From Pseudescherichia sp031998825 (lineage in GTDB: Bacteria; Pseudomonadota; Gammaproteobacteria; Enterobacterales; Enterobacteriaceae), in assembly GCF_031998825.1 (NCBI RefSeq), contig NZ_DAMACX010000012.1, positions 1 to 64,000 on the forward strand: a DNA stretch of 64,000 nt. The letters run 5' to 3'. Positions 33,640-42,316 of the stretch are shown here, piece by piece. Each line of letters starts with the position of its first letter. Within the stretch, counting starts at the first letter, position 1. Made by a program: the position numbers and the translations under genes. The notes under the pieces were generated by a model, which did not search any database, was not told the DNA's origin, and saw only the letters and a program-made list of their open reading frames with translations.

Positions 33640-34371
33640 ATGCTGCAAAATATACGAATCGTGCTGGTGGAAACCTCTCATACCGGCAACATGGGCTCCG
33701 TTGCCCGCGCCATGAAAACCATGGGCTTAACGAATCTTTGGCTGGTTAACCCGCTGGTGAAGCCGGACTCCCAGGCGATCGCCCTGGCTGCCGGTGCCAG
33801 CGACGTCATTGGTAACGCGCAGATTGTTGATACCCTCGACGACGCGCTGGCGGGCTGTAGCCTGGTGGTCGGGACCAGCGCTCGCTCCCGTACGCTGCCG
33901 TGGCCGATGCTCGATCCGCGCGAGTGCGGGCTGAAGAGCGTTAGCGAAGGTCAGCACGCCCCGGTGGCGCTGGTCTTTGGCCGTGAGCGCGTGGGCCTGA
34001 CCAACGAAGAGTTGCAGAAGTGTCACTATCACGTTGCCATTGCCGCTAACCCGGAGTACAGCTCGCTGAACCTGGCGATGGCGGTACAGGTTATCGCCTA
34101 TGAAGTGCGCATGGCCTGGCTGGCCGCGCAGGAAGAGGGCGCTGAGCCAGCAGAGGAAGAGACAGCCTACCCGCTGGTGGATGACCTGGAGCGCTTCTAC
34201 GGCCACCTTGAGCAGACCCTGCTGGCAACCGGTTTTATCCGCCCCGATCATCCGGGCCAGGTGATGAACAAGCTGCGCCGACTCTTTACCCGTGCGCGTC
34301 CAGAGAGCCAGGAGCTAAACATTCTGCGCGGTATTCTGGCGTCGATCGAGCAGAAGAATAAAGAGCAATAA
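33640..34371 (+). CDS. trmJ: tRNA (cytidine/uridine-32-2'-O)-methyltransferase TrmJ
   Basis: SPOUT-class enzyme that methylates the ribose of nucleotide 32 in several tRNAs. The N-terminal RIVLVETSHTGNMGSVARAM and the knot motifs FGRERVGLTNEEL and YSSLNLAMAVQVIAYEVR are canonical. The 243-residue length fits, with a C-terminal dimerisation extension. It precedes the isc operon by 161 bases holding two IscR sites. Confidence 0.96.
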   Translation: MLQNIRIVLVETSHTGNMGSVARAMKTMGLTNLWLVNPLVKPDSQAIALAAGASDVIGNAQIVDTLDDALAGCSLVVGTSARSRTLPWPMLDPRECGLKSVSEGQHAPVALVFGRERVGLTNEELQKCHYHVAIAANPEYSSLNLAMAVQVIAYEVRMAWLAAQEEGAEPAEEETAYPLVDDLERFYGHLEQTLLATGFIRPDHPGQVMNKLRRLFTRARPESQELNILRGILASIEQKNKEQ

Positions 34372-34389
34372 AACGGCACAAAACGCCAA

Positions 34390-34439
34390 ATACCTGACTA
34401 AAACAGTCAAGTAAATAGTTGACCATTTTAGTCGGGAAT
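34390..34439 (+). promoter_or_regulatory. Two abutting type 1 IscR sites of the isc operon
   Basis: Two 25-base sites, 34390-34414 (core TGACTAAAACAGTCA) and 34415-34439 (core TGACCATTTTAGTC), follow the type 1 IscR pattern (ATA..YGACT..AGTCR). TTGACC of the second site (34419-34424) could serve as the -35. [2Fe-2S]-IscR would repress its own operon here. Confidence 0.9.
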
Positions 34440-34532
34440 GTCACACTTGCGCCTGCTATGTAACAGACCATCTATATCACTGTTTTTATAACGACAACCC
34501 CGGGCAGGGGCGAGTTTGAGGTTAAGTAAGAC

Positions 34533-35024
34533 ATGAGACTGACATCGAAAGGGCGTTATGCCGTTACTGCAATGCTGGACGTTGCGCTCAACTCTGAATC
34601 GGGCCCGGTTCCGTTGGCTGATATCTCCGAGCGTCAGGGTATCTCCCTCTCCTATCTGGAGCAGCTCTTCTCCCGCCTGCGTAAAAATGGCCTGGTGGCC
34701 AGCGTACGCGGTCCGGGCGGCGGTTATCTGTTAGGTAAAGATGCCAACAGCATCGCCGTTGGCGAAGTGATCAGCGCCGTTGATGAATCGGTAGACGCGA
34801 CCCGCTGTCAGGGTAAAGGCGGCTGCCAGGGCGGCGATAAGTGCCTGACCCACGCGCTGTGGCGCGACCTGAGCGATCGTCTGACCGGCTTCCTGAACAA
34901 TATCACCCTCGGTGAACTGGTTAATAACCAGGAAGTGATGGACGTATCCGATCGCCAGCACAGCCAGGAAACACAGCGCACGACCCGCGCGCAGGACGCA
35001 ATCGACGTCAAACTGCGCGCGTAA
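34533..35024 (+). CDS. iscR: Iron-sulfur cluster regulator IscR
   Basis: Rrf2-family regulator that senses [2Fe-2S] status and controls isc, suf and other Fe-S genes. The N-terminal winged helix includes SYLEQLFSRLRKNGLVASVRG. The cluster ligands C92, C98, C104 and H107 are present in RCQGKGGCQGGDKCLTH. The length is 163 residues, as in E. coli. It is the first gene of the operon. Confidence 0.98.
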   Translation: MRLTSKGRYAVTAMLDVALNSESGPVPLADISERQGISLSYLEQLFSRLRKNGLVASVRGPGGGYLLGKDANSIAVGEVISAVDESVDATRCQGKGGCQGGDKCLTHALWRDLSDRLTGFLNNITLGELVNNQEVMDVSDRQHSQETQRTTRAQDAIDVKLRA

Positions 35025-35045
35025 TAAAACCATAAAAGATTTATG

Positions 35046-35104
35046 AACCAGGCCGGAGCGCCAGCTTCGCCACGTCGGCCGTACATCCAGCCGACTGCCT
35101 GGTT
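35046..35104 (+). other. iscR-iscS intergenic stem-loop
   Basis: AACCAGGC (35046-35053) pairs with GCCTGGTT (35097-35104), with further GC-rich pairing inside. In E. coli a strong structure here protects the iscR part when RyhB directs decay of iscSUA mRNA. The same role is likely. Confidence 0.65.
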
Positions 35105-35140
35105 CCTTGCATTGAAGCGATGTACGGAGTTTATAGAGCA

Positions 35141-36355
35141 ATGAAATTACCGATCTATCTCGACTACTCCGCAACTACGCCGGTGGATCCGCGTGTTGCC
35201 GAGAAGATGATGCAGTGTCTGACCCTGGACGGAAACTTTGGTAACCCAGCTTCCCGTTCACACCGTTTTGGCTGGCATGCTGAAGAGGCGGTTGATATCG
35301 CCCGTAATCAGATTGCCGAGCTGGTTGGCGCTGACCCGCGTGAAATTGTTTTCACCTCCGGTGCAACCGAATCTGACAACCTGGCGATCAAGGGTGCTGC
35401 CAATTTCTATCAGAAAAAGGGCAAGCACATCATCACCAGCAAAACCGAACACAAAGCCGTGCTGGACACCTGTCGTCAGCTGGAGCGCGAAGGGTTTGAA
35501 GTAACCTACCTTGCGCCGCAGAGCAACGGCATTATTGACCTGAAAGAGCTGGAAGCCGCCATGCGCGACGACACCATTCTGGTTTCTATCATGCACGTGA
35601 ACAACGAAATCGGCGTCGTACAGGATATCGCGACCATCGGCGAACTCTGCCGTGCGCGCGGCATCATCTACCACGTTGATGCGACCCAGAGCGTGGGCAA
35701 ACTGCCTATCGACCTGAGCCAGCTGAAAGTTGACCTGATGTCCTTCTCCGGCCACAAAATCTACGGTCCGAAAGGGATTGGCGCGCTGTACGTGCGTCGT
35801 AAGCCGCGTATCCGCATCGAAGCACAGATGCACGGTGGCGGTCACGAGCGCGGTATGCGTTCCGGTACGCTGCCTGTACACCAGATCGTCGGCATGGGTG
35901 AAGCCTACCGCATCGCCAAAGAAGAGATGGAAACCGAGATGGCGCGCCTGCGTACGCTGCGTAACCGTCTGTGGGATGGCGTGAAAGATATGGAAGAAGT
36001 GTATCTGAACGGCGATCTTGAGCAGGGCGCACCAAACATCCTCAACGTCAGCTTCAACTACGTTGAAGGCGAGTCGCTGATCATGGCGCTGAAGGATCTC
36101 GCGGTCTCTTCCGGTTCCGCCTGTACCTCTGCAAGCCTCGAGCCATCCTACGTGCTGCGCGCGCTGGGCATGACCGACGAGCTGGCACATAGCTCTATTC
36201 GTTTCTCTTTAGGTCGTTTCACTACCGAAGAAGAGATTGACTACACCATCAATCTGGTTCGCAACTCCATTGGCCGTCTGCGCGACCTCTCTCCGCTGTG
36301 GGAGATGTTCAAACAGGGCGTGGATCTGAACAGCATTGAATGGTCTCATCATTAA
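35141..36355 (+). CDS. iscS: Cysteine desulfurase IscS
   Basis: PLP enzyme that takes sulfur from L-cysteine and passes it as persulfide to IscU, TusA and ThiI. The PLP Lys is in SFSGHKIYGPKG (about residue 206) and the persulfide Cys in VSSGSACTSASLEPSY (about 328). ATG 35141 gives MKLPIYLDYSATTPVD and 404 residues; the frame is open seven codons upstream but that would include the ribosome-site region. Ends NSIEWSHH. Confidence 0.98.
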   Translation: MKLPIYLDYSATTPVDPRVAEKMMQCLTLDGNFGNPASRSHRFGWHAEEAVDIARNQIAELVGADPREIVFTSGATESDNLAIKGAANFYQKKGKHIITSKTEHKAVLDTCRQLEREGFEVTYLAPQSNGIIDLKELEAAMRDDTILVSIMHVNNEIGVVQDIATIGELCRARGIIYHVDATQSVGKLPIDLSQLKVDLMSFSGHKIYGPKGIGALYVRRKPRIRIEAQMHGGGHERGMRSGTLPVHQIVGMGEAYRIAKEEMETEMARLRTLRNRLWDGVKDMEEVYLNGDLEQGAPNILNVSFNYVEGESLIMALKDLAVSSGSACTSASLEPSYVLRALGMTDELAHSSIRFSLGRFTTEEEIDYTINLVRNSIGRLRDLSPLWEMFKQGVDLNSIEWSHH

Positions 36356-36382
36356 TCGGTAGCGGCATCAGGAGAATTTAAA

Positions 36383-36769
36383 ATGGCTTATAGCGAAAAA
36401 GTAATCGATCACTACGAAAACCCGCGCAACGTTGGCTCCTTCGACAACAGCGACGCGAGCGTTGGCAGCGGCATGGTGGGTGCACCGGCCTGTGGCGACG
36501 TCATGAAGCTGCAGATCAAAGTAAACAACGACGGCATCATTGAAGACGCGCGTTTTAAAACCTACGGCTGCGGCTCGGCGATCGCCTCCAGCTCCCTCGT
36601 GACCGAGTGGGTGAAAGGTAAATCTCTGGACGAAGCGCAGGCGATTAAAAACACCGACATCGCCGATGAGCTGGAGCTGCCGCCGGTTAAGATCCACTGT
36701 TCTATCCTGGCGGAAGATGCAATCAAAGCTGCGATTGCGGACTACAAAAGCAAGCGTGACGTGAAATAA
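36383..36769 (+). CDS. iscU: Iron-sulfur cluster scaffold IscU
   Basis: Scaffold on which [2Fe-2S] and [4Fe-4S] clusters are built. The three ligand cysteines C37, C63 and C106 and the neighbouring Asp39 are present. The HscA recognition motif LPPVK is at residues 99-103. 128 residues, 27 bases after iscS. Confidence 0.98.
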   Translation: MAYSEKVIDHYENPRNVGSFDNSDASVGSGMVGAPACGDVMKLQIKVNNDGIIEDARFKTYGCGSAIASSSLVTEWVKGKSLDEAQAIKNTDIADELELPPVKIHCSILAEDAIKAAIADYKSKRDVK

Positions 36770-36784
36770 CGAGCAGAGGTCTGT

Positions 36785-37108
36785 ATGTCGATTACCCTTA
36801 GCGACAGTGCTGCCGCGCGAGTAAATAGCTTCCTGGCCAACCGGGGTAAAGGGTTTGGCCTGCGCCTGGGGGTGAGAACCTCCGGCTGTTCGGGTATGGC
36901 CTACGTGCTGGAATTTGTTGACGCGCCTGCGGCAGAAGATACCGTGTTCGAAGACAAAGGCGTTAAGGTCGTGGTCGATGGCAAAAGCCTGCAGTTCCTG
37001 AACGGCACTCAGCTGGACTTCGTAAAAGAGGGCCTCAACGAAGGGTTTAAGTTTACCAACCCGAACGTGAAAGATGAGTGCGGCTGCGGCGAAAGCTTCC
37101 ACGTTTAA
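36785..37108 (+). CDS. iscA: A-type iron-sulfur carrier IscA
   Basis: Carrier that delivers [4Fe-4S] clusters to target enzymes. The conserved cysteines C35 (RTSGCSGMAY), C99 and C101 (DECGCGESFHV) are in place. 107 residues. Lies 15 bases after iscU; a terminator-like hairpin follows before hscB. Confidence 0.98.
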   Translation: MSITLSDSAAARVNSFLANRGKGFGLRLGVRTSGCSGMAYVLEFVDAPAAEDTVFEDKGVKVVVDGKSLQFLNGTQLDFVKEGLNEGFKFTNPNVKDECGCGESFHV

Positions 37109-37125
37109 CCGCGCCTGAACGACTC

Positions 37126-37155
37126 AACCCCACTGCTCTGCGGTGGGGTTTGCTT
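37126..37155 (+). terminator. Terminator-like hairpin between iscA and hscB
   Basis: AACCCCAC, nine-base loop, GTGGGGTT, then TGCTTT. The short, mixed T-tract suggests partial termination, which would lower hscBA-fdx relative to iscSUA. Confidence 0.65.
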
Positions 37156-37180
37156 TAACCCGCCTAACCCCGAGACTGTT

Positions 37181-37696
37181 ATGGATTACTTCACCCTCTT
37201 TGGGTTGCCCGCTGGCTATCATCTGGATACCCAGGCGCTGGCTACCCGCTTTCAGGATCTGCAACGTCAATATCACCCCGATCGGTTTGCCAGCGGCACC
37301 TCCGCTGAACAGCTTGCCGCCGTCCAACACTCCGCGACCATCAACCAGGCATGGCAGACGCTGCGCCACCCGCTGCTGCGCGCCGAGTATCTGCTCTCCC
37401 TGCACGGTTTCGATCTCGCCAGCGAGCAGCATACCGTCCGCGACACCGCCTTTTTGATGGAGCAGCTTGAGCTGCGCGAAGAGCTGGATGAGATTGAGCA
37501 GGCCCGCGATACCGACCGGCTGGAAACGTTCCTGAAGCGCGTCGCCGCGATGTACACCTCGCGCCATCAGACGATGGTCGAGCAGCTTGACGGCGAGTCG
37601 TGGAGCGATGCCGCAGAGACGGTGCGTAAACTCCGTTTTCTCGATAAACTACGCAGCACAGCAGAACAACTCGAAGAAAAGCTGCTCGATTTTTAA
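37181..37696 (+). CDS. hscB: Co-chaperone HscB
   Basis: J-type co-chaperone that brings IscU to HscA and stimulates its ATPase. The J-domain HPD motif is in LQRQYHPDRFA (near residues 32-34). The C-terminal three-helix bundle binds IscU. The 171 residues match the family. The start is the ATG after GAGACTGTT; no other start retains the J-domain. Confidence 0.97.
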   Translation: MDYFTLFGLPAGYHLDTQALATRFQDLQRQYHPDRFASGTSAEQLAAVQHSATINQAWQTLRHPLLRAEYLLSLHGFDLASEQHTVRDTAFLMEQLELREELDEIEQARDTDRLETFLKRVAAMYTSRHQTMVEQLDGESWSDAAETVRKLRFLDKLRSTAEQLEEKLLDF

Positions 37697-37711
37697 ATTT
37701 CGGAAGCAAAC

Positions 37712-39562
37712 ATGGCCTTATTACAAATTAGTGAGCCGGGCATGAGTGCCGCGCCGCACCAGCGTCGTCTGGCGGCGGGCATTGATCTGGGTACAACACA
37801 CTCCCTGGTGGCTACCGTGCGTAGCGGCCAGGCAGAAACGCTGCCGGACAGCGAAGGACGTCACCTGCTGCCGTCCGTGGTGCACTATCAGCAGCACGGC
37901 CACCGGGTGGGCTTTGAGGCGCGCAGCAATGCGGTTAACGATCCGGCTAACACCATCAGCTCGGTTAAACGCATGATGGGCCGCTCGCTGGCCGACATCC
38001 AGGCGCGCTACCCGCATCTGCCGTATCAGCTGCAGGCGAGCGAAAACGGCCTGCCGATGATCGCCACGGAAGCGGGCCTGCTGAACCCGGTGCGCATCTC
38101 TGCCGATATCCTCAAGGCACTGGCCGCTCGCGCCACTGAAGCGCTGGCGGGCGAACTGGACGGCGTAGTAATCACCGTCCCGGCCTACTTTGACGATGCC
38201 CAGCGTCAGGGCACCAAAGACGCTGCACGACTGGCGGGCCTGCACGTGCTGCGCCTGCTCAACGAGCCGACGGCGGCGGCGATCGCCTACGGTCTCGACT
38301 CCGGCAAAGAGGGCGTGATTGCCGTCTACGACCTTGGCGGCGGCACCTTTGATATCTCTATCCTGCGCCTAAGCCGTGGGGTATTTGAAGTATTAGCTAC
38401 CGGCGGCGACTCCGCGCTGGGCGGCGACGACTTCGATCACCTGCTGGCGGATCGTATTCGCGAGCTGGCTGGCATTACCGACCGTGAAGATCCACGTCTG
38501 CAGCGTCAGCTGCTGGACGCGGCCATCGCGGCAAAAATTGCCCTCAGCGACGCCGAAAGCGTCGACGTTGACGTAGCTGGCTGGCAGGGCAGCATCATCC
38601 GCGCCGAGTTCAACGAGCTGATTGCTACCCTGGTCAAACGCACGTTGCTCTCCTGTCGCCGGGCGTTGAAAGACGCAGGTGTAGAAGCTGACGAAGTGCT
38701 GGAAGTGGTGATGGTGGGTGGCTCTACCCGCGTGCCGCTGGTTCGCGATCGCGTTGGCGAGTTCTTTGGCCGCCAGCCGCTGACTACCATCGATCCGGAT
38801 AAGGTCGTTGCCATCGGTGCGGCTATTCAGGCCGATATTCTGGTCGGCAACAAGCCGGACAGCGAAATGCTGCTGCTGGACGTTATCCCGCTGTCGCTGG
38901 GTCTGGAGACCATGGGCGGGCTGGTTGAGAAAGTGATCCCGCGTAACACCACCATACCGGTGGCGCGCGCCCAGGAGTTCACCACCTTTAAAGACGGCCA
39001 GACCGCCATGTCCATCCATGTGATGCAGGGCGAGCGCGAACTGGTTGCCGACTGCCGCTCGCTGGGTCGCTTTACCCTGCGCGGCATCCCGGCGCTGCCT
39101 GCTGGCGGGGCGCACATTCGCGTCACCTTCCAGGTGGACGCCGACGGCCTGCTGAGCGTCACTGCGATGGAGAAATCCACCGGCGTGGCCGCTTCAATTC
39201 AGGTCAAGCCCTCCTACGGGCTGACCGACGGCGAAATCGCCACCATGATCCAGGATTCCATGAGCTTTGCTGGCGAGGACGTGAAAGCGCGAATGCTGGC
39301 GGAGCAGAAAGTGGAGGCCGCGCGCGTGCTGGAAAGTCTGCAAAGCGCGCTCGGCAGCGATGCCGCGCTGTTAAGCGACGCTGAACGTCAGGTTATTGAC
39401 GAGGCCGCTGCACGTGTGCGTGTAGCCGCCGAGGGCGATGACGCTGACGCCATTGAGCAAGCCATTAAAAATATAGACAAACAAACCCAGGAGTTTGCCG
39501 CACGCCGCATGGACCAGTCGGTTCGTAAAGCGCTGAAGGGCCACTCCGTGGACGAGGTTTAA
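37712..39562 (+). CDS. hscA: Hsp70-family chaperone HscA
   Basis: Specialised DnaK homologue that acts on IscU at LPPVK and helps cluster release. The ATPase domain has GIDLGTTHSLVATV, YDLGGGTFDISI and the VVMVGGSTRVPLV motif. The substrate domain follows from about residue 390. The 616 residues equal E. coli HscA. 15 bases after hscB and 1 base before fdx. Confidence 0.98.
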   Translation: MALLQISEPGMSAAPHQRRLAAGIDLGTTHSLVATVRSGQAETLPDSEGRHLLPSVVHYQQHGHRVGFEARSNAVNDPANTISSVKRMMGRSLADIQARYPHLPYQLQASENGLPMIATEAGLLNPVRISADILKALAARATEALAGELDGVVITVPAYFDDAQRQGTKDAARLAGLHVLRLLNEPTAAAIAYGLDSGKEGVIAVYDLGGGTFDISILRLSRGVFEVLATGGDSALGGDDFDHLLADRIRELAGITDREDPRLQRQLLDAAIAAKIALSDAESVDVDVAGWQGSIIRAEFNELIATLVKRTLLSCRRALKDAGVEADEVLEVVMVGGSTRVPLVRDRVGEFFGRQPLTTIDPDKVVAIGAAIQADILVGNKPDSEMLLLDVIPLSLGLETMGGLVEKVIPRNTTIPVARAQEFTTFKDGQTAMSIHVMQGERELVADCRSLGRFTLRGIPALPAGGAHIRVTFQVDADGLLSVTAMEKSTGVAASIQVKPSYGLTDGEIATMIQDSMSFAGEDVKARMLAEQKVEAARVLESLQSALGSDAALLSDAERQVIDEAAARVRVAAEGDDADAIEQAIKNIDKQTQEFAARRMDQSVRKALKGHSVDEV

Positions 39563-39563
39563 T

Positions 39564-39899
39564 ATGCCAAAGATTGTATTTTTGCCCCATCAGGATCTCT
39601 GTCCGGATGGCGCTGTTCTGGAAGCGAATGTCGGCGAGACCATTCTTGACGTTGCCCTGCGTAACGGCATTGAGATTGAACACGCCTGCGAAAAATCCTG
39701 CGCCTGCACCACCTGCCACTGCGTCGTGCGTGAAGGCTTTGACTCGCTGGCGGAGAGCACCGAAGACGAAGACGACATGCTGGATAAAGCCTGGGGTCTG
39801 GAGCCGGAGAGCCGTCTGAGCTGTCAGGCTCGCGTCACCGACGAAGATCTGGTCGTCGAGATGCCGCGTTATACTATTAACCACGCGCGGGAGCATTGA
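39564..39899 (+). CDS. fdx: [2Fe-2S] ferredoxin Fdx
   Basis: Adrenodoxin-type ferredoxin that donates electrons during Fe-S assembly. Ligand cysteines are in HACEKSCACTTCHC (C42, C48, C51) and RLSCQARV (near residue 87). 111 residues. Begins 1 base after the hscA stop, so coupled. Confidence 0.98.
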   Translation: MPKIVFLPHQDLCPDGAVLEANVGETILDVALRNGIEIEHACEKSCACTTCHCVVREGFDSLAESTEDEDDMLDKAWGLEPESRLSCQARVTDEDLVVEMPRYTINHAREH

Positions 39900-39900
39900 T

Positions 39901-40101
39901 ATGGGCCTGAAGTGGAGTGACAGCCGTGAAATCGGCGAGGCGCTGTATGACACCTATCCGGATCTCGATCCGAAAACCGTGCGCTTTACCGATATGCACC
40001 AGTGGATTTGTGAGCTGGAAGACTTTGATGACGAACCAAACGCATCCAATGAAAAAATTCTGGAAGCGATTCTGTTAGTCTGGTTAGACGAAGCGTCATA
40101 A
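39901..40101 (+). CDS. iscX: IscX, Fe-S assembly modulator
   Basis: Small acidic 66-residue protein (MGLKWSDSREIGEALYD) that binds IscS and iron and tunes the rate of cluster assembly. It lies 1 base after fdx and ends the operon before a hairpin terminator. Confidence 0.97.
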   Translation: MGLKWSDSREIGEALYDTYPDLDPKTVRFTDMHQWICELEDFDDEPNASNEKILEAILLVWLDEAS

Positions 40102-40107
40102 TGCACA

Positions 40108-40134
40108 GCGGGCTGCCTTCGGGTAGCCCGTTTT
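40108..40134 (+). terminator. isc operon terminator
   Basis: CGGGCTGCC-TTC-GGGTAGCCCG hairpin with a TTTT tail directly after iscX. pepB is 66 bases downstream of the iscX stop, so read-through may occur. Confidence 0.75.
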
Positions 40135-40166
40135 CACATCGCAGGCTTGATCATAAGGACAGAATA

Positions 40167-41456
40167 ATGACAACTGAAGCCATGAAAATCACCCTGACGA
40201 CTCAGCCCGCCGATGCGCGCTGGGGCGAGAAAGCCGCTTACAGCATCAATAGCGACGGCGTTGCGCTGCACCTTACCGGTGCGGACGAGCTGGGCCTGAT
40301 CCAGCGCGCGGCGCGTAAGATCGACGGCATGGGCATCAAGCACGTTCAGCTGGCAGGCGAGGGCTGGGACGTCGATCGCTGCTGGGCATTCTGGCAGGGC
40401 TATAAAGGGCCAAAAGGCAGCCGTAAAATTGAGTGGCCGACCCTGGATGAAGCCCAGCAGAAAGAGCTGGAGAGCCGCCGCAACGTTATCGACTGGGTGC
40501 GCGACACCATTAACGCCTCCCCTGAGGAGCTGGGACCGGAGCAGCTGGCCCAGCGCGCAGTCGATCTACTGAGCGGCGTGGCGGGGGAAAACGTCTCCTA
40601 CCGCATCACCAAAGGTGAAGATCTGCGCGAGCAGAACTACATGGGGATCTACACCGTTGGCCGTGGCTCCGAGCGTACTCCGGTTCTTCTGGCGCTGGAC
40701 TACAACCCCACCGGCGATAAAAACGCCCCGGTCTATGCCTGCCTGGTCGGCAAAGGCGTCACCTTTGACTCCGGCGGCTACAGCATCAAGCAGACCGCCT
40801 TTATGGACTCCATGAAGTCCGATATGGGCGGCGCAGCGCTGGTCACCGGCGCGCTGGCGTTTGCCATCACCCGCGGCCTGAACAAGCGCGTGAAGCTCTA
40901 CCTCTGCTGCGCGGACAACCTCATCAGCGGCAACGCCTTCAAGCTTGGCGACATCATTCGCTACCGTAACGGCAAAACCGTTGAGGTCATGAACACCGAT
41001 GCCGAAGGCCGCCTGGTGCTGGCCGATGGCCTGATCGACGCGGTGAAGCAGTCTCCGACGCTTATCATCGACGCGGCAACGCTGACCGGCGCGGCGAAAA
41101 CCGCCCTGGGTAACGACTACCATGCGCTGCTGAGCTTTGACGACAAGCTGGCAAACCGCCTGCTGGCCAGCGCCAGCGTGGAGAACGAGCCGTTCTGGCG
41201 TCTGCCGCTGGCAGAATTCCACCGCAGCCAGCTGCCGTCTAATTTTGCCGAGCTGAACAACACCGCCAGCGCCGCCTTCCCGGCGGGAGCCAGCACCGCC
41301 GCTGGTTTCCTCTCCCACTTTGTGGAGAACTACCGTGAAGGCTGGCTGCATATCGACTGCTCCGCCACCTACCGCAAAGCGGCGGTGGATCAGTGGGCTG
41401 CTGGTGCAACTGGTCTTGGCGTGCGTACCATCGCCCATTTATTAACGGCGGAATAA
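40167..41456 (+). CDS. pepB: Peptidase B (M17 aminopeptidase)
   Basis: Broad-specificity metallo-aminopeptidase of the leucyl aminopeptidase family. The metal and catalytic motifs are GKGVTFDSGGYSIK, the MKSDMGGAA segment, and NTDAEGRLVLADGL, all intact. ATG 40167 (MTTEAMKITLTTQPADARWGE) gives 429 residues; the frame extends upstream through the isc terminator, which excludes earlier starts. Confidence 0.96.
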   Translation: MTTEAMKITLTTQPADARWGEKAAYSINSDGVALHLTGADELGLIQRAARKIDGMGIKHVQLAGEGWDVDRCWAFWQGYKGPKGSRKIEWPTLDEAQQKELESRRNVIDWVRDTINASPEELGPEQLAQRAVDLLSGVAGENVSYRITKGEDLREQNYMGIYTVGRGSERTPVLLALDYNPTGDKNAPVYACLVGKGVTFDSGGYSIKQTAFMDSMKSDMGGAALVTGALAFAITRGLNKRVKLYLCCADNLISGNAFKLGDIIRYRNGKTVEVMNTDAEGRLVLADGLIDAVKQSPTLIIDAATLTGAAKTALGNDYHALLSFDDKLANRLLASASVENEPFWRLPLAEFHRSQLPSNFAELNNTASAAFPAGASTAAGFLSHFVENYREGWLHIDCSATYRKAAVDQWAAGATGLGVRTIAHLLTAE

Positions 41457-41460
41457 ATAA

Positions 41461-41492
41461 CGTAGGCCGGGTAAGCGTAGCGCCACCCGGCA
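41461..41492. repeat. REP element
   Basis: CGTAGGCCGGGTAAGCGTAG followed by CGCCACCCGGCA, with the stem GCCGGGT/ACCCGGC (41466-41472 and 41485-41491). Located in the 56-base pepB-sseB gap. Confidence 0.85.
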
Positions 41493-41512
41493 ATTTACGA
41501 AGTTGTGAGTCT

Positions 41513-42295
41513 ATGTCTGAATCGAAAAACGAATTAGAGACCCTGCTTGAGCAGGCGGCGACCGAACCTGGTCACCGTCCTGCGTTCTTCCGCGCGCTGA
41601 TGGCCGCTACCGTCTGGGTTCCCGGCACGGCGGCCGAGGGCCAGACGGTGGTTGAGGATAGCGCGCTGGATATCCAGCACTGGGAGAAAGACGACGGCAC
41701 CTCGGTGATCCCGTTCTTCACCTCCCTTGAAGCGTTGCAGCAGGTGGTTGAGGATGAGCAGGCGTTCGTGGTGATGCCGGTGCGCACCCTGTTTGAGATG
41801 ACCCTCGGCGAGACGCTGTTCCTCAATGCGAAGCTGCCGACGGGCAAAGAGTTTACGCCGCGTGAGATCGCCCACCTGGTAGGTAAAGAGGAGGGCAGCC
41901 CCCTCAGCCAGCAGGAGATATTAGAGGGCGGCAGCACGCTGCTGCTTTCTGAGGTGGCCGAGCCGCCTGCGCAGATGATCGACTCCCTGACGACGCTATT
42001 TAAGACCATGAAAACGGTCAAGCGGGCGTTTCTCTGCTCTATCAAAGAGGAGGCTGACGCTCAGTCTAACCTGCTGATCGGCATTGAAGTCGAGGCCGAC
42101 AGCGATATCGACGCCATTATCCAGTCGACCGGCAGCGTTGCCACCGACACGTTACCCGGTGATGAGCCTGTCGACATCTGCCTGGTTGCCGAAGGCGAGA
42201 AGGGGATCAGCCACTTTATGCTGGCGCACATCACGCCCTTCTACGAGCGGCGCTGGGGCAGCTTCCTGCGCGACTTTAAGCAGCGCATCATCTAG
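41513..42295 (+). CDS. sseB: Enhanced serine sensitivity protein SseB
   Basis: A 260-residue protein with an N-terminal SseB domain (HRPAFFRALMAATVWVPG onward) and an SseB_C domain. Overproduction of the E. coli protein increases serine sensitivity; its biochemical role is unknown. It is unrelated to the Salmonella translocon protein of the same name. ATG 41513 (MSESKNELETLLEQAA) starts after the REP element; the upstream open frame overlaps pepB. Confidence 0.93.
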   Translation: MSESKNELETLLEQAATEPGHRPAFFRALMAATVWVPGTAAEGQTVVEDSALDIQHWEKDDGTSVIPFFTSLEALQQVVEDEQAFVVMPVRTLFEMTLGETLFLNAKLPTGKEFTPREIAHLVGKEEGSPLSQQEILEGGSTLLLSEVAEPPAQMIDSLTTLFKTMKTVKRAFLCSIKEEADAQSNLLIGIEVEADSDIDAIIQSTGSVATDTLPGDEPVDICLVAEGEKGISHFMLAHITPFYERRWGSFLRDFKQRII

Positions 42296-42316
42296 TCCCT
42301 CTGACGGGGTGAGCGT

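Noticed and set aside
36368..37102. Antisense frame across iscU and iscA
   Set aside because: Overlaps two conserved genes entirely and has no recognisable protein features.
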